Shown here: positions 1 to 13,690 of the stretch, in pieces | How the letters are laid out: each line of letters begins with the position of its first letter | How positions within the stretch are numbered: position 1 is the stretch's first letter | DNA from: Nymphaea colorata | Lineage: Eukaryota > Streptophyta > Magnoliopsida > Nymphaeales > Nymphaeaceae | DNA length: 64,000 nucleotides | Reading direction: 5' to 3' | Assembly (NCBI RefSeq): GCF_008831285.2 | Contig: NC_045138.2 | Location: 32,519,934 to 32,583,933, forward strand | Made by a program: the position numbers and the translations under genes | Notes under the pieces: model-generated | What the model saw: the letters and a program-made list of their open reading frames with translations, nothing else | Database searches by the model: none | What the model was told of the DNA's origin: nothing

Positions 1-2416
1 ATATAGATATATCCAAAATCTTGAGTCCAACATCGCAGACCGGATCAGGTGAGACCTCTGATCTTGACCATTGGTCGAAATCCCAAATGCAACATCCCAA
101 ACCGGATTGGATGAGACCTCTAATCCGTATCATATATATAAGTTTAAAATCCAACGTCCTAGACCATTTAAAATCAGACTTCTATTTTAAATCATAGGAT
201 GGAACCCCAAATTCCATTTGATAAGGTGAGATCTATGTTCTGGCTGATTGTTCAAAATCTTGAGTCCAACATCCCAAACCGGATCAGGTGAGACCTCTGA
301 TCTTGACCATTTTTTCGAAATCCCAAATCCAACATCCCAAACCGGATTGTATGAGACCTCTAATCCGTATCATATATATATATCCAAAATCTTGAGTGCA
401 ACATCCCAGACCGGATCAGGTGAGACCTCTGATCTTGACCATTTTTTCGAAATCCCAAATCCAACATCCCAAACCGGATTGGATGAGACCTCTAATCCGT
501 ATCATATGTATATTGAAAATCTTGAATCCAACATCCCAGACCAGATCAGGTGAAACCTCTGATCTTGACCATTGGTCGAAATCCCAAATGCAACATCCCA
601 AACCGGATTGGATGAGACCTCTAATCCGTATCATATATATAATTTTAAAATCCAATGTCCTAGACCATTTAAAATCAGACTTCTATTTTAAATCTTAGGA
701 TGGAATCCCAAATTCCATTTGGCAAGCCGGACTAGATCGAACCTCTCATCTATCTCTTATATCAAAATTTCAAATCCCGTCTCATATATTTGATCACATG
801 AAACAGATGGGTGGCTTTTTGATTTCCTGTAAATTCTTTTCACATCCCTTAGGAGTTTTTGAAATCACTTGAAGAATATTACTTTGTCTATATAGATCTT
901 CGAATCTTCTCAATTCCTTGTATTTGATTTAAAATATTAACTAAATGCTTGTCAAATTCTCAAAGTTTTTCAATGCACTTTTCCATTTTGATGTTTGTTG
1001 GTTATAGTGGATTGAATGAATTTTTAAAATGATTTTTAGCGTGGTGTAAAGTAGAGGTTCGAGTTTTAAAGTTCAAAATCCAATCCAGCATTTGAGACTG
1101 TAGAAAACTAGACCTCCAATCAGAAGCTTTGGTCTAAATCCTTCATGCAACATCCTAGACCGGATCGGTGCTGACCTCTGATTCAAACATTAGCTCTGAA
1201 TCCCTAATTCAACACCTCAAACCAGATGAGATTAGACCTCTGTTCTATTTCTTAGATGCAAACCCTAAATCAAACGTCATAGAACTGATAAAAATGGTTT
1301 ATGGATCTTTGAAATCATTTCCTGTTTTATAAATCTTTGAAACCACTCTATGTTTTCCAAAATTTTGTAAATTGACTTCAAATTCTTATTATTGATTTTC
1401 TTGGAATTTTCTCAATTTCACTAGAGATCTTCAATTTTTTTGGATTTGATTTCGCACTTCTCTTAAATCATTGCTAAATTCTCAAGTTTGTAAATGCACC
1501 TTTCAACTTTTAGGTTTCTAAATTCCATTGGATTGTATGTATACTCAAAGCGATTTTAAACATGGTCTAGACTTGGGGGTTAATATTTTAAAATTCACAT
1601 CCACATTCAAAATATACATTCGACATCCTAGACCGGATAAGGTGAGATCTATGTTCTAGCTGGTTGTTCAAAATCTTGAGTCCAACATCCGAGACTGGAT
1701 CAGGTGAGACCTCTGACCTTGTCCATTTTTTCGAAATCCCAAATCCAACATCCCAAATCGGATTGGATGAGACCTCTAATCTGTATCATATATTTATTCA
1801 AAATCATGAATCCAACATCCCAGACCAGATCAGGTGAGACCTCTGATCTTGACTATTGGTCGAAATCCCAAATGCAACATCCCAAACCGGATTGGATGAG
1901 ACCTTTAATCCGTATCATATATATAAGTTTAAAATCCAACGTCCTAAACCATTTAAAATCAGACTTCTATTTTAATTCTTAGGATGGAATCCCAAATTCC
2001 ATTTGATAAGGTGAGATCTATGTTCTAGCTGGTTGTTCAAAATCTTGAGTCCAACATCCCACACCGGATCATGTGAGACCTCTGATCTTGACCATTTTTT
2101 CGAAATCCCAAATCCAACATCCCAAACCGGATTGGATGAGACCTCTAATCCGTATTATATATATATCCAAAATCTTGTGTTCACATCCCAAACCGGATCA
2201 GGTGAGACCTCTGATCTTGACCATTTTTTCGAAATCCCAAATCCAACATCCCAAACCGGATTGGATGAGACCTCTAATCCGTATCATATATATATCCAAA
2301 ATCTTGATCCAACATCCCAGACCGGATCAGGTGAGACCTCTGATCTTGACCATTTTTTCGAAATCCCAAATCCAACATCCCAGACCGGATTGGATGAGAC
2401 CTCTAATCCATATCAT
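1..2416 (+). repeat. Higher-order satellite unit L1 (2,416 bp)
   Basis: The motif ATATAGATATATCC plus the variant ACATCGCAG at position 1 recurs at 2,417, and every landmark in between recurs at +2,416 (for example GGCAAGCCGG at 721 and 3,137). The unit contains dimers (1-720), an AT-rich spacer (721 to about 1,640), then more dimers (about 1,640-2,416). A few substitutions separate L1 from L2, such as CCTTCATGC against CCTGCATGC in the spacer. Confidence 0.92.
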
Positions 2417-4763
2417 ATATAGATATATCCAAAATCTTGAGTCCAACATCGCAGACCGGATCAGGTGAGACCTCTGATCTTGACCATTGGTCGAAATCCC
2501 AAATGCAACATCCCAAACCGGATTGGATGAGACCTCTAATCCGTATCATATATATAAGTTTAAAATCCAACGTCCTAGACCATTTAAAATCAGACTTCTA
2601 TTTTAAATCATAGGATGGAACCCCAAATTCCATTTGATAAGGTGAGATCTATGTTCTGGCTGATTGTTCAAAATCTTGAGTCCAACATCCCAAACCGGAT
2701 CAGGTGAGACCTCTGATCTTGACCATTTTTTCGAAATCCCAAATCCAACATCCCAAACCGGATTGTATGAGACCTCTAATCCGTATCATATATATATATC
2801 CAAAATCTTGAGTGCAACATCCCAGACCGGATCAGGTGAGACCTCTGATCTTGACCATTTTTTCGAAATCCCAAATCCAACATCCCAAACCGGATTGGAT
2901 GAGACCTCTAATCCGTATCATATGTATATTGAAAATCTTGAATCCAACATCCCAGACCAGATCAGGTGAAACCTCTGATCTTGACCATTGGTCGAAATCC
3001 CAAATGCAACATCCCAAACCGGATTGGATGAGACCTCTAATCCGTATCATATATATAATTTTAAAATCCAATGTCCTAGACCATTTAAAATCAGACTTCT
3101 ATTTTAAATCTTAGGATGGAATCCCAAATTCCATTTGGCAAGCCGGACTAGATCGAACCTCTCATCTATCTCTTATATCAAAATTTCAAATCCCGTCTCA
3201 TATATTTGATCACATGAAACAGATGGGTGGCTTTTTGATTTCCTGTAAATTCTTTTCACATCCCTTAGGAGTTTTTGAAATCACTTGAAGAATATTACTT
3301 TGTCTATATAGATCTTCGAATCTTCTCAATTCCTTGTATTTGATTTAAAATATTAACTAAATGCTTGTCAAATTCTCAAAGTTTTTCAATGCACTTTTCC
3401 ATTTTGATGTTTGTTGGTTATAGTGGATTGAATGAATTTTTAAAATGATTTTTAGCGTGGTGTAAAGTAGAGGTTCGAGTTTTAAAGTTCAAAATCCAAT
3501 CCAGCATTTGAGACTGTAGAAAACTAGACCTCCAATCAGAAGCTTTGGTCTAAATCCTGCATGCAACATCCTAGACCGGATCGGTGCTGACCTCTGATTC
3601 AAACATTAGCTCTGAATCCCTAATTCAACACCTCAAACCAGATGAGATTAGACCTCTGTTCTATTTCTTAGATGCAAACCCTAAATCAAACGTCATAGAA
3701 CTGATAAAAATGGTTTATGGATCTTTGAAATCATTTCCTGTTTTATAAATCTTTGAAACCACTTTATGTTTTCCAAAATTTTGTAAATTGACTTCAAATT
3801 CTTATTATTGATTTTCTTGGAATTTTCTCAATTTCACTAGAGATCTTCAATTTTTTTGGATTTGATTTCGCACTTCTCTTAAATCATTGCTAAATTCTCA
3901 AGTTTGTAAATGCACCTTTCAACTTTTAGGTTTCTAAATTCCATTGGATTGTATGTATACTCAAAGCGATTTTAAACATGGTCTAGACTTGGGGGTTAAT
4001 ATTTTAAAATTCACATCCACATTCAAATTATACATTCGACATCCTAGACCGGATAAGGTGAGATCTATGTTCTAGCTGGTTGTTCAAAATCTTGAGTCCA
4101 ACATCCGAGACTGGATCAGGTGAGACCTCTGACCTTGTCCATTTTTTCGAAATCCCAAATCCAACATCCCAAATCGGATTGGATGAGACCTCTAATCTGT
4201 ATCATATATTTATTCAAAATCATGAATCCAACATCCCAGACCAGATCAGGTGAGACCTCTGATCTTGACTATTGGTCGAAATCCCAAATGCAACATCCCA
4301 AACCGGATTGGATGAGACCTTTAATCCGTATCATATATATAAGTTTAAAATCCAACGTCCTAAACCATTTAAAATCAGACTTCTATTTTAATTCTTAGGA
4401 TGGAATCCCAAATTCCATTTGATAAGGTGAGATCTATGTTCTAGCTGGTTGTTCAAAATCTTGAGTCCAACATCCCACACCGGATCATGTGAGACCTCTG
4501 ATCTTGACCATTTTTTCGAAATCCCAAATCCAACATCCCAAACCGGATTGGATGAGACCTCTAATCCGTATTATATATATATCCAAAATCTTGTGTTCAC
4601 ATCCCAAACCGGATCAGGTGAGACCTCTGATCTTGACCATTTTTTCGAAATCCCAAATCCAACATCCCAAACCGGATTGGATGAGACCTCTAATCCGTAT
4701 CATATATATATCCAAAATCTTGATCCAACATCCCAGACCGGATCAGGTGAGACCTCTGATCTT
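2417..4763 (+). repeat. Higher-order satellite unit L2, 3' end replaced
   Basis: Nearly identical to L1 over about 2.35 kb. It departs from L1 near 4,763, where TTGACCATTTTTTCG of L1 becomes TTGACCATTGGTCG, so a different dimer variant is joined there and the regular higher-order phase stops. Everything rightward to 10,791 is more irregular. Confidence 0.88.
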
Positions 4764-7561
4764 GACCATTGGTCGAAATCTCAAATGCAACATCCCAAAC
4801 CGGATTGGATGAGACCTCTAATCCGTATCATATATATAAGTTTAAAATCCAACGTCCTAGACCATTTAAAATCAGACTTCTATTTTAATTCTTAGGATGG
4901 AATCCCAAATTCCATTTGATAAGGTGAGATCTATGTTCTAGCTGGTTGTTCAAAATCTTGAGTCCAACTTTCCAGACCGGATCATGTGAGACCTCTGATC
5001 TTGATCATTTTTTCGAAATCCCAAATCCAACATCCCAAACCGGATTGGATGAGACCTCTAATCCGTATCATATATATTTCCAAAATCTTGAGTCCAACAT
5101 CCCAGACCGGATCAGGTGAGACCTCTGATCTTGACCATTTTTCGAAATCTCAAATCCAACATCCCAAACCGGATTGGATGAGACCTCTAATCCGTATCAT
5201 ATATATATTGAAAATCTTGAATCCAACATCCCAGACCAGATCAGGTGAGACCTCTGATCTTGACCATTGGTCGAAATCCCAAATGCAACATCCCAAACCG
5301 GATTGGATGAGACCTCTAATCCGTATCATATATATTAGTTTAAAATCCAACGTCCTAGACCATTTAAAATCAGACTTCTATTTTAATTCTTAGGATTTAA
5401 TCCCAAATTCCATTTGATAAGGTGAGATCTATGTTCTAGCTGGTTGTTCAAAATCTTGAGTCCAACATCCCAGACCGGATCCGGTGAGACCTCTGATCTT
5501 GACCATTTTTTTGAAATCCCAAATCTAACATCCCAAACAGGATTGGATGAGACCTCTAATCCGTATCATATATATAACCAAAATCTTGAGTCCGACATCC
5601 CAGACCGGATCAGGTGAGACCTCTGATCTTGACCATTTTTTCGAAATTCCTAATCCAACATGCTTGACCATTTTTTCGAAATCCCAAATCCAACATCCCA
5701 AACCGGATTGGATGAGACCTCTAATCCGTATCATATATATATCCAAAATCTTTAGTGCAACATCCCAGACCGGATTGGATGAGACCTCTAATCCATATCA
5801 TATATATATCCAAAATCTTGAGTCCAACATCCCAGACCGGATCTAGTGAGACCTCTGATCTTGACCATTTTTTTGAAATCCCAAATCCAACATCCCAAAC
5901 AGGATTGAATGAGACCTCTAATCCGTATCATATATATGTTAAAAATCTTGAATCCAACATCCCAGACCAGATCAGGTGAGACCTCTGATCTTGACCATTG
6001 GTCGAAATCCCAAATGCAACGTCCCAAACCGGAATGGATGAGACCTCTAATCCGTATCATATACATCAGTTTAAGATCCAACGTCCTAGACCATTTAAAA
6101 TCAGACTTCTATTTTAATTCTTAGGATGGAATCCCAAATTCCATTTGATAAGGTGAGATCTATGTTCTAGCTTGCTGTTCAAAATCTTGAGTCCAGCATC
6201 CCATACCGTATCAGGTGAGACCTCTGATCTTGACCATTTTTTCGAAATCCCAAATCCAACATCCCAAACCGGATTGAATGGGACCTCTAATTCGTATCAT
6301 ATATATATCCAAAATCTTGAGTCCAACATCCCAGACCGGATCAGGTGAGACCTCTTATCTTGACCATTTTTTCGAAATCCCAAATCCAACATCCCAAACC
6401 GGATTGGATGAGACCTCTAATCCGTATCATATATATATCCAAAATCTTGAGTCCAACATCCCAGACCGGATCAGGTGAGACCTCTGATCTTGACCATTTT
6501 TTCGAAATCCCAAATCCAACCTCCCAAACCGGATTGGTTGAGACCTGTAATCCGGATCATATATATATTGAAAGTCTTGAATCCAACATCGTAGACCAGA
6601 TCAGGTGAGATCTCTGATCTTGACCATTGGTCGAAATCCCAAATGCAACATCCCAAACCGGATTGGATGAGACCTCTAATCCGTATCATATATATAAGTT
6701 TAAAATCCAACGTCCTAGACCATTAAAAATCAGACTTCTATTTTAAATCTTAGGATGGAATCCCAAATTCCATTTGATAAGGTGAGATCTATGTTCTAGC
6801 TGGTTGTTCAAAATCTTGTATCATATATATATATCCAAAATCTTGTGTCCAACATCCCAGACCGGATAAGGTGAGACCTCTGATCTTGACCATTTTTTCA
6901 AAATCCCAAATCCAACATCTCAAACCGGATTGGATGAGACCTCCAATCCGTATCATATATATATTGAATATCTTGCATCCAACATCCTAGACCAGATCAG
7001 GTGAGACCTCTGATCTTGACCATTGGTCGAAATCCCAAATGCATCATCCCAAACCGGATTGGATGAGACCTCTAAAACGTAGCATATATATAAGTTTAAA
7101 TTCCAATGTCCTGGACCATTTAAAATCAGACTTCTATTTTAAATCTTAGGATGGAATCCCAAATTCCATTTGATAAGGTGAGATCTATGTTCTAGCTGGT
7201 TGTTCAAAATCTTGTGTCCAACATCCCAGACCGGATCTGGTGAGACCTCTGATCTTGACCATTTTTTCGAAATATCAAATCCAACATCCCAAACCGGATT
7301 GGATGAGACCTATAATTCGTATCATATATATATCCAAAATCTTGAGTCCAACATCCCAGACCGGATCAGGTGAGACCTCTGATCTTGACCAATTTTTTGA
7401 AATCCCAAATCCAACATCCCAAACCGGATTGGATGAGACCTCTAATCCGTATCATATATATATCCAAAATCTTGAGTCCAACATCCCAGACCGGATCAGG
7501 TGAGACCTCTGATCTTGACTAATTTTTCGAAATCCCAAATCCAACATCCCAAACCGGATTG
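4764..7561 (+). repeat. Irregular dimer variants of the satellite
   Basis: About 20 dimers without the 2.41-kb periodicity. Variants include truncated half-units (5,640-5,690, where a dimer restarts mid-unit) and a dimer joined directly to TTGTATCATATATA at 6,816. They appear older or more shuffled than L1 and L2. Confidence 0.85.
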
Positions 7562-7768
7562 GAGTGCACTTTTCAACATTGAATTTTCTATATTACACTG
7601 GATTGCATGAACTTTTAAAATAGTTTTAAGCATGGTCTAAAGTAGAGGTTCACATTTTAAAATTCAAAATCCAACTTTTGTGATTGTATAAGATTAGACC
7701 TCTAATCTAGACCTTTGGTCTGAATCCCGCAATGCAAGCATCTTAGACCAGATCAGCGTTGACCTTAT
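7562..7768 (+). repeat. Variant spacer fragment, shared with right array edge
   Basis: The satellite is interrupted at CCGGATTGGA by GTGCACTTTTCAACATTG. This 207-bp stretch closely matches 57,278-57,480 and is more distant from the common spacer at 721-1,640. Both copies end in GTTGACCTTATATCC and re-enter a normal dimer. Confidence 0.85.
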
Positions 7769-8589
7769 ATCCAAAATCTTGAGTCCAACATCCCAGACCA
7801 GATCATTTGAGACCTCTGATCTTGACCATTTTTTCGAAATCCCAAATCCAACATCCCAAACCGGATTGGATGAGACCTCTAATCCGTATCATATATATAT
7901 TGAAAATCTTGAATCGAACATCCCAGACCAGATCAGGTGAGACCTCTGATCTTGACCATTGGTCGAAATCCCAAATGCATCATCCCAAACCGGATTGGAT
8001 GAGACCTCTAAAACGTAGCATATATATAAGTTTAAAATCCAACGTCCTAGACCATTTAAAATCAGACTTCTATTTTAAATCTTAGGATGGAATCCCAAAT
8101 TCCATTTGATAAGGTGAGATCTATGTTCTAGCTGGTTGTTCAAAATCTTGAGTCCAACATCCCAGACCGGATCAGGTGAGACCTTTGATTTTGACCATTT
8201 TTTCGAAATCCCAAATCCAACATCCCAAACCGGATTGGATGAGACCTCTAATCCATATCATATATATATCCAAAATCTTGAGTCCAACATCCCAGACCGG
8301 ATCAGGTGAGACCTCTGATCTTGACTAATTTTTCGAAATCCCATATCTAACATCCCAAACTGGATTGGATGAGACCTCTAATCCGTATCATATATATATT
8401 GAAAATCTTGAATCCAACATCCCAGACCAGATCAGGTGAGACCTCTGATCTTGACCATTGGTCGAAATCCCAAATGCAACATCCCAAACCGGATTGGATG
8501 AGATCTCTAATCCGTATCATATATATAAGTTTAAAATCCAACGTCGTAGACCATTTAAAATCGGACTTCTATTTTAAATCTTAGGATGA

Positions 8590-10791
8590 AATCCCAAATT
8601 CCATTTGGCAAGCCGGACTAGATCGGACCTCTCATCTATCTCTTATATTAAAATTTCAAATCCCGTTTCATATATTTGATCACATGAAACAAATGGGTGG
8701 CTTTTTGATTTCCTGTAAATTCTTTTCACATCCCTTAGGAGTTTTTGAAATCATTTGAAGAATATTACTTTGTCTATATAGATCTTCGAATCTTCTCAAT
8801 TCCTTGTATTTGATTTAAAATATTAACTAAATGCTTGTCAAATTCTCAAAGTTTTTCAATGCACTTTTCCATTTTGATGTTTGTTGGTTATAGTGGATTG
8901 AATGAATTTTTAAAATGATTTTAGCGTGGTGTAAAGTAGAGGTTCGAGTTTTAAAGTTCAAAATCCAATCCAGCATTTGAGACTGTAGAAAACTAGACCT
9001 CCAATCAGAAGCTTTGGTCTAAATCCTGCATGCAACATCCTAGACCGGATCAGTGCTGACCTCTGATTCAAACATTAGCTCCGAATCCCTAATTCAACAC
9101 CTCATACCAGATCAGGTTAGACCTCTGATCTATTTCTTAGATGCAAACCCTAAATCAAACGTCATTGAACTGATACAAAAGGTTTATGAATCTTTGAAAT
9201 CATTTCCTGTTTTATAAATCTTTGAAACCACTCTCTAAGTTTTCCAAAATTTTGTAAATTGACTTCAAATTCTTATTATTAATTTTCTTGGAATTTTCTC
9301 AATTTCACCAGAGATCTTCAATTTTTTTGGATTTGATTTCGCACTTCTCTTAAATCATTGCTAAATTCTCAAGTTTGTAAATGCACCTTTCAACTTTTAG
9401 GTTTCTAAATTCCATGGGATTGTATGTATACTCAAAGCGATTTTAAACGTGGTCTAGACTTGGGTTAATATTTTAAAATTCACATTCACATTCAAAATAT
9501 ACATTCGACATCCTAGTCCGGATAAGGTGAGATCTATGTTCTAGCTGGTTGTTCAAAATCTTGAGTCCAACATCCCATACCGGATCAGGTGAGACCTCTG
9601 ATCTTGACCATTTTTTCGAAATCCCAAATCCAACATCCCAAACTGGATTGGATGAGACCTCTAATCCGTATCATATATATATTCAAAATCTTGAATCCAA
9701 CATCCCAGACCAGATCAGGTGAGACCTCTGATCTTGACCATTGGTCGAAATCCCAAATGCAACATCCCAAACCGGATTGGATGAGACCTTTAATCCGTAT
9801 CATATATATAAGTTTAAAATCCAACGTCCTAGACCATTTAAAATCAGACTTCTATTTTAAATATTAGGATGGAATCCCAAATTCCATTTGGCAAGCCGGA
9901 CTAGATCGGACCTCTCATCTATCTCTTATATCAAAATTTCATATCCCGTCTCATATATTTGATCACATGAAACAGATGGGTGGCTTTTTGATTTCCTGTA
10001 AATTCTTTTCACATCTCTTAGGAGTTTTTGAAATCACTTGAAGAATATTACTTTGTCTATATAGATCTTCGAATCTTCTCAATTCCTTGTATTTGATTTA
10101 AAATATTTCCTAAATGCTTGTCAAATTCTCAAAGTTTTTCAATGCACTTTTTCATTTTGATGTTTGTTGGTTATAGTGGATTGAATGAATTTTTAAAATG
10201 ATTTTTAGCGTGGTGTAAAGTAGAGGTTCGAGTTTTAAAGTTCAAAATCCAATCCAGCATTTGGACTTGATTTCACACTTCTCTTAAATCATTGCTAAAT
10301 TCTCAAGTTTGTAAATGCACCTTTCAACTTTTAGGTTTCTAAATTCCATTGGATTGTATGTATACTCAAAGCGATTTTAAACATGGTCTAGACTTGGGTT
10401 AATATTTTAAAATTCACATCCACATTCAAAATATGCATTCGACATCCTAGACCGCATAAGGTGAGATCTGTGTTCTAGCTGGTTGTTCAAAATCTTGAGT
10501 CCAATATCCCAGACCAGATCAGGTGAGACCTATGATCTTGACCATTTTTTCGAAATCCCAAATCCAACATCCCAAACCGGATTGGATGAGACCTCTAATC
10601 CGTATCATATATATATTCAAAATCTTGAATCCAACATCCCAAACCAGATTAGGTGAGACCTCTGATCTTGACCATTGGTCGAAATCCCAAATCCAACATC
10701 CCAAAGGGGATTGGATGAGACCTCTAATCCATATCATATATATAAGTTTAAAATCCAACGTCCTAGACCATTTAAAATCAGACTTCTATTC
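8590..10791 (+). repeat. Two further spacer copies with dimers, left array edge
   Basis: Spacer landmark GGCAAGCCGG occurs at about 8,607 and 9,892. The first spacer is full length. The second has lost its middle: it joins CCAGCATTTG to GACTTGATTTCACAC at about 10,262. The final dimer (10,500-10,791) carries CCCAAAGGGGATT instead of CCCAAACCGGATT. Satellite homology stops at about 10,791. Confidence 0.85.
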
Positions 10792-11246
10792 TATAGGTTC
10801 CAAAGTTGGATCATCTAATAGCTTAGGCGTATATGCAGTGTGTAATGCAGATTTTTTTTCCATTTTGCGGTTTATTTTATCTACTTTTTGAGTGTTATAT
10901 AGACTTTCTAACTTTTTCAAATCATTGCGCAGAAAACATAAATTTCTCTTTCTAATAACAAGTTAGTGCTTTGCTTTGCATATGAATCAATTTTGTGCCC
11001 ATGGTTGAATTCTCGTGCATGCGCACTTCCTCTCCAGTAGATTTCATGCATACATAATTTTGGGTTCAAAGCACTTTGGTAGCTTCTCTCGCTTTCCTTC
11101 TACTATCTCGACTCTGCCCAGCTGCGTTCGAGAATAGAAAGGGGAAATGAAGAAGAAAGAGTGATTACCCACCAAATTAGGACAAACCCCAACACCAACA
11201 AGGGGATTACTTTCGTTACCTTTTTCATAAAAGTCGGATCACCCTA

Positions 11247-11284
<38 letters not shown>

Positions 11285-11354
11285 GAAGGGTGATACAAGT
11301 GGGACCTCATAGTAAGTGGATCCAGGTCCCCTACTCTTAGTCATACTATATTAT
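10792..11354. other. Island edge, no gene; CA/TA microsatellite
   Basis: First non-satellite sequence of the island. It contains a compound (CA)n(TA)n microsatellite at about 11,250-11,285. On the minus strand it lies downstream of the gypsy integrase remnant and may be retrotransposon 3' untranslated or LTR sequence, but I see no LTR ends or tract that would prove it. Confidence 0.4.
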
Positions 11355-11622
11355 CGTCATTTACATTTCAAGACTTCATATCAGGGGGACTATCAATCAC
11401 CCTTCCCTCAAACCTTAACGTGTCCTCAAGGTGTTAACTCTGGAAGGCATTGGTGCACTTGTTGAGTGTTTTCCCAACTGGGATAGTGTGCGTCATCTCC
11501 TTGCCGCTCCACTATCTCTTGGACTACAGACTTGCTCTTTGGACTAAACACCCTAAATGGAAATAGAGAACGTCTTCTGAGACATTCTTTCTGCCCTTTC
11601 AGGAACACCCTTGGTTTAATAG
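11355..11622 (-). pseudogene. Ty3/gypsy chromovirus integrase/chromodomain tail remnant
   Basis: Minus-strand reading gives a basic segment (MFLKGQKECLRRRSLFPFR) and then a chromodomain-like end: hydrophobic residues, a W-E pair in PSWENTQQ, and CLPEL. After one frameshift near 11,437 it continues LEDTLRFEGRVIDSPPD. The order 'xWExx...P-x-LEDkxxFxGxxIDxP' is the usual C-terminus of plant chromovirus (Tekay/Del-like) integrases, which direct retrotransposon DNA into chromatin. Only this tail is present, with a stop and a frameshift, so it is a dead fragment. The family assignment rests on motif spacing and is moderately secure; the clade is a guess. Confidence 0.55.
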
Positions 11623-11640
11623 TGACAAAAATGGAGACAC

Positions 11641-12126
11641 TTTTCTTTTCTTATAAGCGAGAATGGTATTTGCTTTGTGGCTTTGGGTTAAACATATTTC
11701 ACACTTAACACAAAAACACAAGCACGTACAGACAGACACACATACGAGCAAATATGAGAATTAAGTAAATTGATTTAATGCTTCTAATTGTTTTGATTGA
11801 TTGCTCACAAGGTGTTACATGCAAAGTTATTTTTCCAAAGTCAAATTATATACTGTCGTTCATCTTTTCGAAAAGATTACTTTACACATGGTACTCTTAT
11901 GTAAAAGGATTAGACGGCTCACATTAATCTGCATAGTTCTCATGTTTGTTGGCTCTAGATATTCTGTAAAGCTTATATATATTATAAAAATGTTTAGAAA
12001 ATGTTTCTCATCAATATAAGATACAATTGCTCATTTTTTTCGTTCTTTGATTAGATTTTGCATTATTGAATAAGGTGCACCTTTCATCTCTTCAAGCCCT
12101 AAAGAAAAAGAGAGTCAAGAAGCGAG
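11641..12126. other. AT-rich stretch, no gene seen
   Basis: AT-rich sequence between the gypsy remnant and duplicate copy A. A 72-codon ORF at 11,801-12,019 has no recognisable similarity, is rich in hydrophobic codons typical of AT-rich DNA, and is not counted as a gene. Confidence 0.4.
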
Positions 12127-13690
12127 TTTTATGCGTGTCTTGAATATCAACCAAATTTTATTGATTGATGCTGAACCACAGCTCAATCAACTATAAGGAA
12201 CGAGAACTCGGTCGGATTCAGTTGCATTTGTTTTCAACTTTTTCAATTCATGAACCTCTGTTTACAATAACATGGTTTTTCTTTTATATATATACTAAAT
12301 TGTTGGTTTAACGTTTAACTTTTTAATTAAGATATCTCTTGTTTTTGCAACTCTGAAATCATATATCAAGGTAAACTACGCATTCTATTTGTCCATTTGA
12401 TGGATGATGCTTTGATTTTTTTGTCATGTGACGTTTCCTGTACCATAGTTGCTTCTAGATCCATGTGTAGCTCTGTAAGAGAAAAAAAAAACGTGGGTCC
12501 GTATCTGATCATGCAAGCTCTCTGATCATTCGCAGTTTATGTGTTATTTATAACATTGAGGAAAGATGAAGTTGGAAGGACGCGTGAGAATTTACCATTG
12601 ATCTTGTTTCATAATTCCTTTACATTAACTCGTGGATAATGTTACTCTTGGTAAGATTCTGGCTTTGATTTTGAAAAAAGATTGTTGTTAGTCCATAAGT
12701 TGACGATGCTCGCTGAATAGGCCATCATAATCCAATTGATACAGCTAGTTGTGTTGGGCCATAATATGTCTTAAAACCATCCAGTTATGTTGGTGGTTCT
12801 ATTTCAATTGAGACATTCTAAAATCAACCGTATTGCAAGTTCCATTCTTTGATTGTGGTTGCTATTGATGTGTTTTGCTTATCAATGATGGGTTTTGGCC
12901 CTGAGTGAGTCTTAGAGATATGTACAAAAGGGACTGAAAATCTGGATGGTTAAGTCTGCTGGAGACTCACTTAGTCCTTATAAGGCTTCCTAGCAGAACT
13001 TCGTTCATGAGGATTGTGCCTACATGGTAACTTAAACCAGAAGGGAAGAGGGAATGATCTGAACTAGTGTGGTTGGGAGCAAGGCCTTGTATTCTTTAGT
13101 CTGTTCTTAGTTCACATTTTAAGCTCTAGGTTAAAACTGTTCAAATATTAGACATACTCATGTTGGTCTCTGTGAAATCTATGTGGTTCATTTTCACTCT
13201 ATGTTTGGTTTGAGATCCATAATCTATCTGTCGCAGGGAAAGGTGAACGGTGGTTGTTGTTGGATTGATCGTGCGCGCTTTTGCTGTGAGGGACATCTCA
13301 GGAACCTCAAAAGCATTGCTGAATGATCAGGTTCAATACCACAGTCATCCAAGATTTCAAGCATCAAACTGAGGTCAATTCCTCAAAACATTTTCTGTGC
13401 AATCATATTACGAGAAACACCCGCAGAAAATCCCATGTTCGACATGAATTCCTCCAAGCGCTTTGCATTTGTCAGGTAGAGGTAACTGATCAAGATTCTA
13501 CAAACTTAAATAATCGTAATTTCAATGCTAAAGGAAATTGTACAACTGAAATAGGAAATAACGTGGACTGCAGCTATCGACCAATGAAGGCAATTAGAAT
13601 GACAAAAGGGAGTCAAGATGGCAAGTGCCTTCAGTGCAGAAATCAAAATGTGAAGTCGATTCATCATAAACAAACGGTTTATTAAACATA
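12127..13690 (+). repeat. Segmental duplicate family, copy A (partial)
   Basis: Direct-orientation copy of sequence found again at about 31,748-33,230 (B) and 49,060-50,740 (C). Shared landmarks include TGAATATCAACCAAATT, GACGTTTCCTGTACCATAG and GATCAAGATTCTACAAACTT. Copy A lacks the left 1.2 kb and the right part with the subterminal repeats. A minus-strand peptide, IEPDHSAMLLRFL (about 13,300-13,345), is conserved between A and B, so the ancestor may have carried a minus-strand gene. Confidence 0.85.

Larger units (their letters stand above)
1..10791 (+). repeat. Left satellite array, ~130-bp dimeric repeat with spacer
   Basis: Tandem satellite. The basic period is about 130 bp (for example the CCAAAATCTTGAG landmark at 6,309 and 6,439). 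Each period is two diverged ~65-bp half-units, both carrying AACATCCCA-A/G-ACCGGAT followed by GAGACCTCT. A (TA)n stretch closes most dimers. Some dimers are 129 bp, which keeps a reading frame open, so short ORFs of 60-180 codons appear in several frames on both strands; I regard these as by-products, not genes. Dimer groups alternate with an AT-rich spacer that itself holds degenerate half-units. The array starts before the window and ends at about 10,791, inside the AGACTTCTATT motif. Chromosomal role (centromeric, pericentromeric or knob) cannot be told from sequence alone. Confidence 0.95.

Noticed and set aside
1-10791. CENP-B-box-like motif in the satellite
   Set aside because: TTCGAAATCCCA superficially resembles part of the box, but the CGGG core is missing. 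A centromere role cannot be claimed.
11801-12019. 72-codon plus-strand ORF
   Set aside because: Hydrophobic AT-rich codon use, no homologue recognised, and no conserved counterpart in the duplicate family.
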